Notes under the pieces: generated by a model
Told to the model about the DNA's origin: nothing
The model's database searches: none
What the model saw: the letters and a program-made list of their open reading frames with translations, nothing else
Made by a program: the position numbers and the translations under genes
Source: Gammaproteobacteria bacterium
Lineage (GTDB): Bacteria > Pseudomonadota > Gammaproteobacteria > Pseudomonadales > Pseudomonadaceae
NCBI GenBank assembly: GCA_018826895.1
Contig: JAHJYA010000122.1
Span: forward strand, 1-64,000
DNA length: 64,000 nucleotides
Direction: 5' to 3'
Shown here: one piece after another, positions 1-8,900 of the stretch
How positions within the stretch are numbered: position 1 is the first letter of the stretch
How the letters are laid out: every line of letters starts with the position of its first letter

Positions 1-16
1 CGACTCTCTAAAAATC

Positions 17-39
17 TCGCGGCTAAAGCCCCTCCCACA
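17..39. repeat. REP-like half element at the left edge
   Basis: The 23 bases read, on the minus strand, TGTGGGAGGGGCTTTAGCCG followed by CGA. This is the form of many intergenic REP units in Pseudomonas. The core CGCGGCTAAAGC recurs inside the repeat at 37529-37706. Only one arm is visible here; any partner would lie left of the window. Confidence 0.55.
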
Positions 40-82
40 GGTAGTTAGTGCGACACCTATCGTGATCAACAACGAGGCAACG

Positions 83-979
83 ATGAACCTACCCAAACAC
101 GTCCGCCTGGTCGAAGTCGGCCCGCGCGATGGTTTGCAGAACGAGAAGCAGCCCATCAGCGTGGCCGACAAGGTGCGCCTGGTCGATGACCTGTCGGCCG
201 CAGGCCTGGGCTATATCGAAGTGGGCAGTTTTGTCTCGCCCAAGTGGGTGCCGCAGATGGCCGGCAGCGCCGAAGTGTTTGTGCAGATCCAGCAACTGCC
301 AGGTATTACCTACGCGGCTCTAGCCCCCAACCTGAAGGGCTTTGAGGCTGCCCTAGAGGCCGGCGTCAGAGAAGTCGCCGTGTTTGCCGCCGCCAGCGAG
401 GCGTTCTCGCAGAAGAATATCAACTGCTCGATCAGCGAAAGCCTGGAACGCTTTGTCCCGGTAATGGACGCCGCCCAGCAGCATGGCATCCGTGTACGCG
501 GGTATGTCTCCTGTGTGCTGGGCTGCCCGTATGACGGTAGCGTGCCGCCCGAGCAGGTCGCCCTGGTCGCCCGTGAGTTATTCGCCATGGGCTGCTATGA
601 AGTTTCCCTGGGTGACACCATCGGCACCGGCACTGCAGGCAGCACCCGCCACCTACTCGAAGTGGTTGGCCGCGATATCCCCAGAGACAAGCTGGCCGGA
701 CACTTCCACGACACCTATGGCCAGGCTTTGGCGAATATCTACGCAAGCCTTTTGGAAGGTATCAGCGTATTCGACAGCTCGGTTGCGGGCCTCGGCGGCT
801 GCCCTTACGCCAAAGGCGCTACAGGCAATGTCGCGACTGAGGACGTGCTGTATCTGCTCCAGGGATTAGGCATTGCAACCGGCATCGATATGGACCGGCT
901 GATCGCCGCGGGCCAGCGCATTTGCAACGTACTGAACAAACCCAGTGGTTCGCGGGTGGCACGGGCACGAAGCGCTTGA
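83..979 (+). CDS. liuE: hydroxymethylglutaryl-CoA lyase
   Basis: Predicted to cleave 3-hydroxy-3-methylglutaryl-CoA to acetoacetate and acetyl-CoA, the last step of leucine and isovalerate (liu) catabolism in Pseudomonas, in the cytosol. The 298-residue product starts MNLPKHVRLVEVGPRDGLQN, with the metal-binding RDGLQNE segment of the HMGL-like TIM barrel. Near the C-terminus it carries the family signature GLGGCPYAKGATGN with the catalytic cysteine, and HFHDTYGQA supplies the metal-ligand histidines. I chose ATG 83 over the in-frame GTG at 62 because a GAGG lies just upstream and it gives the usual length. Other liu genes would be to the left, outside the window. Confidence 0.95.
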   Translation: MNLPKHVRLVEVGPRDGLQNEKQPISVADKVRLVDDLSAAGLGYIEVGSFVSPKWVPQMAGSAEVFVQIQQLPGITYAALAPNLKGFEAALEAGVREVAVFAAASEAFSQKNINCSISESLERFVPVMDAAQQHGIRVRGYVSCVLGCPYDGSVPPEQVALVARELFAMGCYEVSLGDTIGTGTAGSTRHLLEVVGRDIPRDKLAGHFHDTYGQALANIYASLLEGISVFDSSVAGLGGCPYAKGATGNVATEDVLYLLQGLGIATGIDMDRLIAAGQRICNVLNKPSGSRVARARSA

Positions 980-1035
980 GCGGCACGGTTGCGTAGCGTA
1001 GCTATACTCAGGGCCTAATTCTTTGGAGCCTGGCC

Positions 1036-1764
1036 GTGCGTTCGATTCGGCTCGTACTGCTCATGCTTGTGCTGCTCAGCCCCATGGTGTTTGCCGCGCG
1101 CACACTCGAGCTGTTTATGCCCGATGCGCCCCCCCTGACCTTCCTCAACTTTCATCAGGGTTATGGCATGGTGGGTGATGTGACCCTGGCGGCGATCGCC
1201 CGAGCCAATCATCCAGTCGTGCTTCAGGTCGCACCCTGGGCACGTGCGCAAAAGCAGGTCAGTGAGGGGCGCGACCTGCTCATCATTCCGCTGTCGCGAA
1301 CACCCGAGCGGGAATCGCTGTACACCTGGATCGTTCCTATCATGCCCTTGGAGCGCGCCTTCTTCAGCCTCGACACCCCGGTGCGTGATTTCGCCGAGGC
1401 CCGCCAGCGCTATCAACGTATCGCTGTCGGCTTAGGCACGGCACAGCTGGAAATTCTCAAAAACGAAGGTTTCCGCCCTGAGCAAATCATTTCGCTGACA
1501 CTGGGTGACAAGCCCATGCGCATGCTGGAGCTAGGGCGTGTCGACGCCTGGTTCACCGGCGTGCCCGAGGGTTTGTATGGCCAACTGGCACCCGATGCGC
1601 CTGTTTTGCAGATGAGCGCACCACTGGCCAGCACCCCGCTCTACCTGGCGTGCTCGCTGGACTGCGACCCGGCACTGGTGAAGCGACTGCGCGAAGCGGT
1701 CGAGTCCTTGCTGGCCGAGGGCACCGCCCAGCGCATGAGAGAGGCTTACCTGCCCTCTCGCTGA
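1036..1764 (+). CDS. periplasmic solute-binding protein (SBP_bac_3-like)
   Basis: A 242-residue protein with a signal peptide (MRSIRLVLLMLVLLSPMVFA, cleavage predicted after VFA) and the two-lobed layout of amino-acid-type binding proteins. Recognisable blocks are APPLTFLNFHQGYGMVGD near the N-terminus and a second-lobe stretch around GLGTAQLEILKNEGF. It starts at GTG with TTGGAG upstream. No permease or ATPase is adjacent, so it may be an orphan of the kind common in Pseudomonas, acting in sensing or scavenging rather than in a complete ABC importer. Two cysteines (LACSLDCDP) near the C-terminus could form a disulfide. The substrate cannot be read from the sequence. Confidence 0.75.
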   Translation: MRSIRLVLLMLVLLSPMVFAARTLELFMPDAPPLTFLNFHQGYGMVGDVTLAAIARANHPVVLQVAPWARAQKQVSEGRDLLIIPLSRTPERESLYTWIVPIMPLERAFFSLDTPVRDFAEARQRYQRIAVGLGTAQLEILKNEGFRPEQIISLTLGDKPMRMLELGRVDAWFTGVPEGLYGQLAPDAPVLQMSAPLASTPLYLACSLDCDPALVKRLREAVESLLAEGTAQRMREAYLPSR

Positions 1765-1791
1765 ACACCTGTAACCTTGCATCGGCTCCCG

Positions 1792-3000
1792 TCAGATACC
1801 GCTGCGCCCTGGGTCTTCAGGCGGTTGCTCTTCCTCGATCGCCTCCAGTTTCAGCTCCTGCCCCCAGTCCGCAGGTTTAGCTGCAGGCTGGGGTGCAGCA
1901 GACGCGCTGACCGGCGGCGGCGTGACAGGATTATCGCGCTGCAATTTGAGTTTGAGGCGTACGTTGTTCGCCGAGTCGGCATTCTTGACCGCTTCGTCCT
2001 CATCGATAGCCCCTTCGTTGACCAGATCGATCAGCGCCTGATCGAACGTTTGCATTCCCAGATTGCGCGACTTCTCCATGATCTCCTTGATCTCCGACAG
2101 CTCGCTGCGCTTGATCAGATCACGCACCGTTGGCGTGCCCAGCAGCACCTCGACGGCAGCGCGGCGCTTGCCATCGAGGGTCTTGACCAAGCGTTGGGAA
2201 ACAAATGCCTTGAGGTTGTTGCCCAGGTCGTTGAGCAACTGCGGGCGGCGGTCCTCCGGGAAAAAATTGATAATGCGGTCCAGCGCCTGGTTGGCGTTAT
2301 TGGCATGCAGGGTGGAAATCGCCAGGTGCCCGGTATCGGCAAACGCTAGAGCGTGTTCCATCGTTTCGCGGTCGCGAATTTCGCCGATCAGGATCACGTC
2401 AGGCGCCTGGCGCAGGGTGTTCTTCAGCGCGGCATGGAAGCTGCGTGTATCCACCCCCACCTCGCGCTGGTTGATGATCGATTTCTTGTGCCGGTGCACG
2501 TACTCCACCGGGTCTTCGATAGTGATGATGTGACCGCCGCTGTTGCGGTTGCGGTAGTCGATCAGCGCCGCCAGCGAGGTCGACTTGCCTGAGCCGGTAC
2601 CGCCGACGAACAGCACCAGACCACGCTTCTCCATCACCGTGCGCAGCAGTACCTCGGGTAGTTTGAGGTCTTCGAAGCGCGGAATCTCCAGCTTGATATT
2701 GCGCGCCACGATGGACACCTCGTTACGCTGCTTGAAGATATTGATGCGGAAACGCCCAACTCCGGCCAGGGAAATCGCCAGGTTCATTTCCAGCTCGCGC
2801 TCGAACTCTTCGCGCTGAGCACTATCCATGACCGATTCGGCTACAGCGGCCACCTCCCCGGCCTTCAATGGCTCGGCACTCAGCGCCTTGAGCACGCCAT
2901 TGAACTTGGCGCACGGCGGCGCGCCGGTCGACAAGTACAGGTCGGAGCCGTCCTGGGTGGCGAGAATTTTCAGCAGCGGCGCGAGTTCCATGGTGGGCAT
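1792..3000 (-). CDS. PilT/PilU-family pilus retraction ATPase, PilU-like
   Basis: A hexameric secretion-type ATPase of the kind that powers type IV pilus retraction at the inner membrane. The 402 residues contain a PAS-like N-domain, Walker A GGTGSGKST at about 133-141, Asp box, Walker B VILIGEIRD and the His box GHLAISTLHANNANQALDRI. The C-terminus has a proline/alanine-rich, acidic extension. It resembles PilU more than PilT but differs substantially from the P. aeruginosa PilU I remember, and no pilT is next to it, so it is probably a paralog. Translation could also begin at the in-frame ATG three codons in (MELAPLL), which matches the PilU N-terminus better. It is divergent from ppiC. Confidence 0.85.
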   Translation of the reverse strand: MPTMELAPLLKILATQDGSDLYLSTGAPPCAKFNGVLKALSAEPLKAGEVAAVAESVMDSAQREEFERELEMNLAISLAGVGRFRINIFKQRNEVSIVARNIKLEIPRFEDLKLPEVLLRTVMEKRGLVLFVGGTGSGKSTSLAALIDYRNRNSGGHIITIEDPVEYVHRHKKSIINQREVGVDTRSFHAALKNTLRQAPDVILIGEIRDRETMEHALAFADTGHLAISTLHANNANQALDRIINFFPEDRRPQLLNDLGNNLKAFVSQRLVKTLDGKRRAAVEVLLGTPTVRDLIKRSELSEIKEIMEKSRNLGMQTFDQALIDLVNEGAIDEDEAVKNADSANNVRLKLKLQRDNPVTPPPVSASAAPQPAAKPADWGQELKLEAIEEEQPPEDPGRSGI

Positions 3001-3139
3001 CTTTTCGTCGGAGGGGAGAGATAATTACCTTAGGCCATATTCAAATCGACGCGCACAGCACGCCATTCAAAAATATGGCGCCATGATAATGGCGAGCCAA
3101 TACTGGCACACTGTAGGGCCCAATTCCGAGGAGCCGTTC

Positions 3140-3418
3140 ATGGCAAAGGCAATGGCGCGCCACATTCTGGTCAAGACCGAGGCAGAAGCAGCCGCCCTGA
3201 AGAAGCGTATTGCGGCCGGCGAAGCCTTCGATGTGCTGGCGCGCAAGCACTCCACCTGCCCATCTGGCAAGAAAGGCGGCGACCTGGGCGAAGTGCGCCC
3301 TGGGCAGATGGTTCGCGTCATCGACCAGGTGATTTTCAAGAAGGCCGTGCGCGAAATACACGGCCCGATCAAGAGCCAGTTCGGCTATCACTTGGTGCAG
3401 GTGGTGTTTCGCGATTGA
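3140..3418 (+). CDS. ppiC: parvulin-type peptidyl-prolyl cis-trans isomerase (PpiC)
   Basis: A 92-residue single-domain cytosolic parvulin that would accelerate cis-trans isomerisation of Xaa-Pro bonds. The sequence is nearly all catalytic domain: ARHILVKTEAEA, FDVLARKHSTCPSGKKGGDL and FGYHLVQV are family hallmarks, including the active-site cysteine in STCPS and both histidines. There is no signal peptide, and the length equals E. coli PpiC. ATG 3140 was chosen because GAGGAG lies 5-10 bases upstream; the longer open frame to the left has no support. It converges on the membrane protein gene at 3455. Confidence 0.93.
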   Translation: MAKAMARHILVKTEAEAAALKKRIAAGEAFDVLARKHSTCPSGKKGGDLGEVRPGQMVRVIDQVIFKKAVREIHGPIKSQFGYHLVQVVFRD

Positions 3419-3454
3419 CCTCAGGGGTCGATGCCGCTTTGCCGCAAGGCTGCG

Positions 3455-3991
3455 TCAAAGCTTGCTTGTGGCCAATTGCAACCAGAGCGAAAAGGCACCG
3501 AGCAACCCCCAGAATGCACTGAACAGCCAAGGGCTGCGCAGCGAGAACGACAGCGATTTGCGGTAGCGCTCGCGGCGCGTCTCGGTTTCGCTGAACAGCG
3601 GCGACTCATCGTAGATAAGCCCCATGGCCGGGTCGCTGTGCAGCAGATTCATCTGCTTGAGTTGCCAGTGATCGATGATATCCGACGACGCCTTGATACC
3701 CGGCCAGGCATGCAGCGAACTGACCACCCCCAGCAACGCCAGCAACGCCGGCACCACCAAGGTGAACAACCCACCCCAACTGTCGTTGAGATTGGCCATC
3801 GAGGATGCATAGGCAATCACCAGAAAGGACTGCGCCGACAGGTAGGCGTTGGTCCGGTTGGATAGCAAGCTGCTCTCGTGGTGAATTTCGCGCCGATAGA
3901 AATCCAGGCGCTCCTTGGGAGTACCAAAAATTGAGGCCGCGTCCTGTGCTGGCAGGGGATCAATAGCGCTAGTGGTCAGGATGCGCTTCAC
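3455..3991 (-). CDS. small membrane protein of unknown function
   Basis: A 178-residue protein with two hydrophobic hairpins. One runs through YLSAQSFLVIAYA and LFTLVVPALLALLGVVSSLHA; the second, at the C-terminus, is WLFSAFWGLLGAFSLWLQLA. A charged amphipathic helix with HHESSLLSNRTNAYL precedes the first. The layout (charged helix, TM hairpin, cytosolic linker, C-terminal TM) is shared with several small uncharacterised families; I considered a SLATT-like fold but cannot support it. It starts at GTG with GAGGAG well placed. It is monocistronic between ppiC and the sigma-54 regulator. No function is assigned. Confidence 0.7.
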   Translation of the reverse strand: MKRILTTSAIDPLPAQDAASIFGTPKERLDFYRREIHHESSLLSNRTNAYLSAQSFLVIAYASSMANLNDSWGGLFTLVVPALLALLGVVSSLHAWPGIKASSDIIDHWQLKQMNLLHSDPAMGLIYDESPLFSETETRRERYRKSLSFSLRSPWLFSAFWGLLGAFSLWLQLATSKL

Positions 3992-4100
3992 GGCAACTCC
4001 TCAGTGATGATCCTGCTTGGATGCGCGCATCAACATACGGTTCAGCCTGATTGCCGCCAGGCCGCTCAGCTTGAGGCGAATGACAGCCCTCAAGTGACCC

Positions 4101-6020
4101 TCAATCTATGGTGGGCAGGTTTAAGCGCTTAAGGCGCGATGCCAGGGTGGTCGGTTTGATACCCAGCAACGCGGCGGCGCCGTTCTTGCCGAACAGCCGC
4201 CCGTCCGCGGCCTTGAGCGCAGCACGCAGGTTGTCGACTTCCAGCTGGCGCATCTGCACTTCGGTCAATATGCGCGCGGTACTGTGCGCAGCCGGTATCT
4301 CAGTCGCCGCTGCCGGCACGGGTCGGCCGTCCGGCAAGTCAATATGTAGATCGGGGCCCTGGCTGGTGATCAAGGCGCGCTCGATCACGTTCTGCAATTC
4401 GCGGATATTGCCCGGCCAGTCATAGCGCTGCAGCCGTTCGATATCCGTTTTGCGCAAGCGCCGCCCCGGCATATTCAGACGTTGCCCGACCTGCTGCAAA
4501 AAGTGTGTGGCCAGTTGCGCGATGTCCATGGCGCGCTCGCGCAACGCCGGTGAATGGATGGGAAACACGTTGAGGCGAAAGTACAGGTCTTCGCGAAAGC
4601 GCTTGGCCTCAGCCTCCGCGCGCAGATCGCGGTTGGTCGCGGCGATGATGCGCACATCGACGCGCCGCGTGCGTTCCTCACCTACGCGCTCGAACTGCCC
4701 TTCTTGCAGCACGCGCAGCAGCTTGCTTTGCAACTCCAGGGGGATTTCGCCGATCTCGTCGAGAAATAGCGTGCCGCCGTCGGCCAACTCGAAGCGCCCG
4801 ACCCGGTCGCGTAGCGCGCCGGTAAAAGCGCCGCGCACATGGCCGAAAAACTCGCTTTCGAACAATTCGGCTGGGATGGCTGCGCAGTTCACCCGGATCA
4901 GCGGCTGATCCTTGCGTTTGCTGGCCTGGTGGATGGCCCGGGCGATCAGCTCTTTGCCGGTGCCGGACTCACCATGGATCAACACGCTGGCATCGGTCGG
5001 GCCGACCACATCGATCTGTTTGATGATCTTCAGAATAGGCTCGCTCTGGCCGACGATCTCGCGGTAGCTGTGCTGGATCTGGATTTCTTCCTGCAGGTAG
5101 GCGTTCTGCTGCTCCAGGCGTTGCTTGAGCTCTTGCAGCTCTTCCAGGGCGCTGTGCAGGCGCTGCTGGGTGCTGAGCCGCTCGGTGATATCGCGAAACA
5201 CCACCACCGAGCCGACAATCCGCCCTTCGGCGATCACCGGTGTGCTGGTGAACTCCACCGGGAACATGCTGCCGTCGCGGCGCCAGAACACCTCCTGGCG
5301 CCCCTCGTGAATCAGGCCGTCGTGAACCGCCTTGTAAATCGGGCACTCCTCCACCGGATAGTGACTACCGTCGGCATGGCTGTGGTGATGGATGCGGTGG
5401 ATGTTCTTGCCGAGCATCTCGCCAGCCTCCCAACCCAGCATGCGCGCGGCTGCCGGGTTGACGTAGGTGGCCAGGCCTTCGCTGTCGATGCTGTAGATGC
5501 CGTCGCCCACCGCGCTGAGCAGCAATTGGGTGTCGCGCTCGGTTTCCTGGAACAGGTTGAGGATATTGCGCCACTCGATCAGACCGCCGCGCATGGTGCG
5601 CTCGGTGCTGGCCTGGTCGAGCAGATAACGCTGGGCGCTACGCTCGCGCAGGACCAGGATCAGGTATTGCACGCCCTTGAGCTTGAGGCTGGTGGCGGAG
5701 ATTTCCAGCTGGATGCGCTCACCGCCCTTGCATGCACCACTGAGCTCGTCCGTCCAGCCCTGGCCTTCTTCGAGTACCGCCTGGGAGAACACGATCAGGT
5801 CCGCCAGTTGGTGACCGAACAGACGCGTCACCGTAAGCGCGAGCATCTCCTGGCGCGGGTAGCCGAACAGTTTGCAGGCGGCGATATTGAGGTCGACCAC
5901 ACGGTTGGCCATGGGGTCGAACTGCAGAATAGCCTCGCCGCAGTGCTCGAACACCATGTGCCGCGAGGCATAGGCCATGTCGGCCCAGCCGGCGAGGTAA
6001 TCGGGTTCCTGGCTGCTCAT
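4101..6020 (-). CDS. sigma-54-dependent PAS-AAA+-Fis activator of the Nit1C cluster
   Basis: A 639-residue enhancer-binding protein. A PAS-like region spans about 20-125; a second PAS domain at 165-285 carries a histidine-rich segment [17 protein letters not shown]; a coiled coil follows at 285-320. The AAA+ core has Walker A GESGTGKE (350-357), the sigma-54 contact loop GAFTGA (397-402) and Walker [11 protein letters not shown] (416-425). A Fis-type helix-turn-helix ends the protein ([24 protein letters not shown]). There is no response-regulator receiver domain, so the signal is probably sensed by the PAS domains. It is transcribed divergently from the Nit1C genes, and its start codon lies 7 bp from the first of three candidate binding repeats, which suggests autoregulation. 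The ligand is unknown. Confidence 0.9.
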   Translation of the reverse strand: MSSQEPDYLAGWADMAYASRHMVFEHCGEAILQFDPMANRVVDLNIAACKLFGYPRQEMLALTVTRLFGHQLADLIVFSQAVLEEGQGWTDELSGACKGGERIQLEISATSLKLKGVQYLILVLRERSAQRYLLDQASTERTMRGGLIEWRNILNLFQETERDTQLLLSAVGDGIYSIDSEGLATYVNPAAARMLGWEAGEMLGKNIHRIHHHSHADGSHYPVEECPIYKAVHDGLIHEGRQEVFWRRDGSMFPVEFTSTPVIAEGRIVGSVVVFRDITERLSTQQRLHSALEELQELKQRLEQQNAYLQEEIQIQHSYREIVGQSEPILKIIKQIDVVGPTDASVLIHGESGTGKELIARAIHQASKRKDQPLIRVNCAAIPAELFESEFFGHVRGAFTGALRDRVGRFELADGGTLFLDEIGEIPLELQSKLLRVLQEGQFERVGEERTRRVDVRIIAATNRDLRAEAEAKRFREDLYFRLNVFPIHSPALRERAMDIAQLATHFLQQVGQRLNMPGRRLRKTDIERLQRYDWPGNIRELQNVIERALITSQGPDLHIDLPDGRPVPAAATEIPAAHSTARILTEVQMRQLEVDNLRAALKAADGRLFGKNGAAALLGIKPTTLASRLKRLNLPTID

Positions 6021-6026
6021 GGCGTT

Positions 6027-6081
6027 ACGAGACCTCGTGATAAGCCCTACGACTTCTCGTAGTTATACGAGATTGCGTGAT
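6027..6081. promoter_or_regulatory. three-copy upstream activating sequence for the divergent regulator
   Basis: Three 15-bp repeats: ACGAGACCTCGTGAT (6027-6041), ACGACTTCTCGTAGT (6049-6063) and ACGAGATTGCGTGAT (6067-6081). Copies 1 and 3 agree at 12 of 15 positions. Copy 1 contains the perfect palindrome ACGAG-N2-CTCGT, and copy 2 lies within CTACGA-N4-TCGTAG. Starts are 22 and 18 bp apart, about two helical turns. They lie about 115-170 bp upstream of the predicted sigma-54 start site, as expected for an enhancer. A further inverted repeat, GATCCG-N11-CGGATC, is at 6097-6119. Confidence 0.7.
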
Positions 6082-6126
6082 GATCGCAAAGGTTCAGATC
6101 CGCCGATAAACACCGGATCAGATGGC

Positions 6127-6139
6127 TAATCCATTGATA
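6127..6139 (-). promoter_or_regulatory. IHF binding site
   Basis: Read on the minus strand, TATCAATGGATTA matches the IHF consensus WATCAANNNNTTR at every defined position. It sits between the repeats at 6027-6081 and the -24/-12 promoter at 6170-6185, where IHF bending commonly brings an enhancer-bound activator to sigma-54 polymerase. Confidence 0.7.
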
Positions 6140-6169
6140 TAAATGGGGAAACTAATTCAATAAAAAAGC

Positions 6170-6185
6170 TGGCACGCCCTTCGCT
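6170..6185 (+). promoter_or_regulatory. sigma-54 (-24/-12) promoter of the Nit1C operon
   Basis: TGGCACGCCCTTCGCT matches the sigma-54 consensus TGGCACG-N4-TTGCW with one mismatch (TCGC for TTGC) and the required GG-N10-GC spacing. The -12 C is at 6184, predicting a start near 6196 and a 50-nt leader. The leader ends in GAGAGGAGAAGCACC ahead of the ATG at 6247. A GAFTGA-type activator is encoded divergently. Confidence 0.82.
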
Positions 6186-6246
6186 CTAGCACCTGCAACC
6201 GCAGCTTCCGCTGCTGTCCTGCAAAGCCCATGAGAGGAGAAGCACC

Positions 6247-6729
6247 ATGCCTAGCGTCGATATCAATCACTACAAGGACGGCGACTTCCTGGTCAACTAC
6301 GAAGAAAAAGTCTTCGAAGACGTCAAAGCCGAGCCCGGCGAGAAGGTGCTGATCACCTTTCACACCATCGCCTTCGAGGGCTCCATCGGCCTGGTCAACA
6401 TGCTGCAGGCCAAACGTCTGCTGCGCAAAGGCTTCGAGACCAAGGTGCTGCTCTACGGGCCGGGCGTGCAACTGGGCGTGCAACGTGGCTTCCCCACCCT
6501 CGGTGCGGAAGCCTTCCCCGGTCACCTGGCCGTTAACAACCAGCTCAAGGCATTTATGGAAGAAGGCGGCGAAGTCTATGCCTGCCGTTTCGCCCTGCAA
6601 GCGCTTTACGGGCAAACCGAAAAAGCCCTGATCGAAGGCATTCGCCCCATCAACCCGTTGGATGTCATGGACCTGCGCCTGCTCATGCGCCGTGAAGGCG
6701 CAATGATCATCGACACCTGGACCGCTTAA
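6247..6729 (+). CDS. MSMEG_0572/Sll0783-family nitrogen-starvation protein (Nit1C gene 1)
   Basis: The first gene of the Nit1C cluster, 160 residues. The family is conserved next to Nit6803-type nitrilases in cyanobacteria, mycobacteria and proteobacteria; Sll0783 was linked to nitrogen starvation in Synechocystis. The protein begins [20 protein letters not shown] and has an alpha/beta region ([37 protein letters not shown]) reminiscent of DsrE-like folds. No catalytic residues can be assigned. It has a strong GAGGAG ribosome site and follows the sigma-54 promoter directly. The nitrilase gene starts 78 nt downstream. The family call is firm from sequence and context; the molecular role is not known. 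Confidence 0.88.
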   Translation: MPSVDINHYKDGDFLVNYEEKVFEDVKAEPGEKVLITFHTIAFEGSIGLVNMLQAKRLLRKGFETKVLLYGPGVQLGVQRGFPTLGAEAFPGHLAVNNQLKAFMEEGGEVYACRFALQALYGQTEKALIEGIRPINPLDVMDLRLLMRREGAMIIDTWTA

Positions 6730-6807
6730 CAGGCGCGCCGCACGGGAGCGGGCCGACCTGGCCCGCTTCGACACCCATTCGCCGATTCGATTGACCAGGA
6801 GCCGATC

Positions 6808-7785
6808 ATGCCCACCATCCGCGCCGCCGCTGTGCAGTTGTCGCCAGTGCTTTACAGCCGCGAGGGCACCGTCGAGAAGATCGTGCGCACGATTCGCCAG
6901 CTTGGCCGCGAAGGTGTGCAGTTCGCCGTCTTTCCAGAAACCGTGGTGCCCTACTACCCCTATTTTTCCTTCGTCCAGCCGCCGTTCCAGATGGGCAAGG
7001 AACACCTGCGCTTGTTAGACCAATCGGTCACCGTACCCTCGACTACCACTGCCGCTATCGCCGAGGCTTGCCGGGAAACCGGGATGGTCGTCAGCCTCGG
7101 CATCAACGAGCGCGACGGCGGCACGATTTACAACGCGCAACTGCTGTTCGATGCCGACGGCAGCTTGCTCCAGCACCGCCGCAAGATCACTCCGACCTAC
7201 CACGAGCGCATGGTCTGGGGCCAAGGCGACGGTTCAGGCTTACGCGCCGTCGACAGTGCCGTCGGGCGCATTGGCTCGCTGGCGTGCTGGGAGCACTACA
7301 ACCCGCTGGCGCGCTATGCGCTGATGGCCGATGGCGAGCAGATCCACGCGGCGATGTTTCCCGGTTCGCTGGTGGGCGAGATCTTCGCCGAACAGATGGA
7401 AGTCACCATCCGCCACCATGCCCTGGAGTCGGGCTGCTTCGTGGTCAACGCCACAGGCTGGCTGGAACCCGAACAGCAGCAACGCATCATGGCCGACACC
7501 GGCTGCGCGCTCGGGCCGATCTCCGGGGGTTGCTTCAGCGCCATCGTCTCGCCGGAAGGCAAGTTACTCGGCGAACCATTGCGCAGCGGTGAAGGCACGG
7601 TGATCGCCGACCTCGACCTGGCGCTGATCGACAAGCGCAAACGCATGATGGATTCGGTCGGCCATTACAGCCGCCCGGAGTTGCTCAGCTTGCTGATCGA
7701 CCGCACGCCTACTGCCCATGTCCACCAACGCGCTGTTAGCCAGCCTGCGCCAGCTGTCGAGGAGCTCGATCATGCACGCGCCTGA
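6808..7785 (+). CDS. Nit6803-family nitrilase (Nit1C)
   Basis: A 325-residue carbon-nitrogen hydrolase predicted to convert nitriles to carboxylate and ammonia. The catalytic triad is visible: Glu44 ([12 protein letters not shown]), Lys126 ([11 protein letters not shown]) and Cys160 ([13 protein letters not shown]). Length and motifs fit the nitrilase branch of the superfamily rather than amidases. In Nit1C clusters this gene is required for growth on cyanide in the strains studied, but the physiological nitrile is not established. The 3' end overlaps the radical SAM gene by 14 nt, implying translational coupling. A GGAG precedes the ATG. Confidence 0.93.
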   Translation: MPTIRAAAVQLSPVLYSREGTVEKIVRTIRQLGREGVQFAVFPETVVPYYPYFSFVQPPFQMGKEHLRLLDQSVTVPSTTTAAIAEACRETGMVVSLGINERDGGTIYNAQLLFDADGSLLQHRRKITPTYHERMVWGQGDGSGLRAVDSAVGRIGSLACWEHYNPLARYALMADGEQIHAAMFPGSLVGEIFAEQMEVTIRHHALESGCFVVNATGWLEPEQQQRIMADTGCALGPISGGCFSAIVSPEGKLLGEPLRSGEGTVIADLDLALIDKRKRMMDSVGHYSRPELLSLLIDRTPTAHVHQRAVSQPAPAVEELDHARA

Positions 7786-8887
7786 ACGCATCCACGCGCT
7801 ACAACTGCCGGTTATCGATCTGCTCGCCGAGCTGCAATGCCATGGCGTGCGCTGGCAGGAAGGCGGCACTGGGCTGGCGCGCAAGGGCGGTGCTGGCCCG
7901 TCGGATCACAAAGCGCTGACCCTCGGCGCGCACACCGCCATGGTGCCCCTGCTCAATCAGGCTTCGCTGGACTCGCCCTATCTGGCGCGGCCGTCGGCCA
8001 ACGGCGAGTCAGCGCTGATCTACCTTGATGGCCAGCAGGTTGGTCAGGTTGCCGTGCCGGGCGTGCCGAATTTCTACGGCCTCAGTACCACCGACGGCAC
8101 GCCTTACTGGAAGATCGCCACGCTGCACAGCAAGGACGTGCTCGCCACCACCATCCTGCAACACTGCATCCGCATGAACGATGCCGCGAGCGCCTGCCAG
8201 TTCTGCGCCATTGGTCAGTCTTTGGCCAGCGGCAAAACGATTGCGCGCAAACGCCCCGAACAGCTTGCCGAAGTGGCCAAGGCAGCGGTCGAGCTCGATG
8301 GCGTCAAACACATGGTCATGACCACCGGCACGCCGCAGACACCAGACCGCGGCGCGGCGATTCTCTGCGACTCGGCTGCGGCGGTCAGCGCGGCCGTTGA
8401 CCTACCGATCCAGGCGCAATGCGAACCGCCGGATGACGATGCCTGGTTCCAGCGCCTCAAGGACAGCGGCGTGGTGTCCCTCGGTATGCACTTGGAAGCG
8501 GTCACCGATGCGGTGCGCGCGCGGATCATGCCGGGCAAGGCCGAGGTGCCGCTATCGCGCTACTTCAGCGCCTTCGAGGCCGCCCTCAAGGTGTTCGGCC
8601 ATGGCCAGGTCAGCACCTACATCCTCGCCGGGCTGGGCGACAGTGAGGACGCCATCGCCGCCATGAGCGAGCGCCTCGCGGCGCTCGGTGTGTATCCCTT
8701 TGTCGTGCCCTTTGTGCCTATCGACGGTACGCCGCTGGCCCAGCACCCGAAGCCCGACAGCGCCTTTATGCAGCGCCTCTATCCACGTATCGGCGCCAGC
8801 CTACGCCGTCACGGGCTGCACTCGGACAAGATCAACGCCGGCTGCGCCAAGTGCGGCGCCTGCTCGGCCCTGAAGAACCACGAGTGA
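7772..8887 (+). CDS. MSMEG_0568-family radical SAM protein (Nit1C)
   Basis: A 371-residue radical S-adenosylmethionine enzyme. The putative [4Fe-4S] cysteines are Cys132, Cys142 and Cys145 in [15 protein letters not shown], a CX9CX2C spacing instead of the usual CX3CX2C. A second cluster [10 protein letters not shown] ends the protein (CX2CX2C) and may hold an auxiliary iron-sulfur site. The middle resembles lipoyl-synthase/biotin-synthase-like barrels ([22 protein letters not shown]). ATG 7772 was chosen over the ATG at 7718 because AGGAG lies 7 nt upstream; the overlap with the nitrilase gene is then 14 nt. The substrate is unknown. Confidence 0.88.
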   Translation: MHAPERIHALQLPVIDLLAELQCHGVRWQEGGTGLARKGGAGPSDHKALTLGAHTAMVPLLNQASLDSPYLARPSANGESALIYLDGQQVGQVAVPGVPNFYGLSTTDGTPYWKIATLHSKDVLATTILQHCIRMNDAASACQFCAIGQSLASGKTIARKRPEQLAEVAKAAVELDGVKHMVMTTGTPQTPDRGAAILCDSAAAVSAAVDLPIQAQCEPPDDDAWFQRLKDSGVVSLGMHLEAVTDAVRARIMPGKAEVPLSRYFSAFEAALKVFGHGQVSTYILAGLGDSEDAIAAMSERLAALGVYPFVVPFVPIDGTPLAQHPKPDSAFMQRLYPRIGASLRRHGLHSDKINAGCAKCGACSALKNHE

Positions 8888-8900
8888 CAGGAGCACGACC

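Noticed and set aside
3455-3991. SLATT-type defence membrane protein
   Set aside because: The hairpin topology is similar, but there are no defence genes nearby and no specific motif, so the idea could not be supported.
4839-6062. 407-codon open frame on the plus strand
   Set aside because: It is fully antisense to the sigma-54 regulator, has no ribosome site, and its product looks like a reverse-frame shadow rich in Leu, Ala, Val and Asp with no domain.
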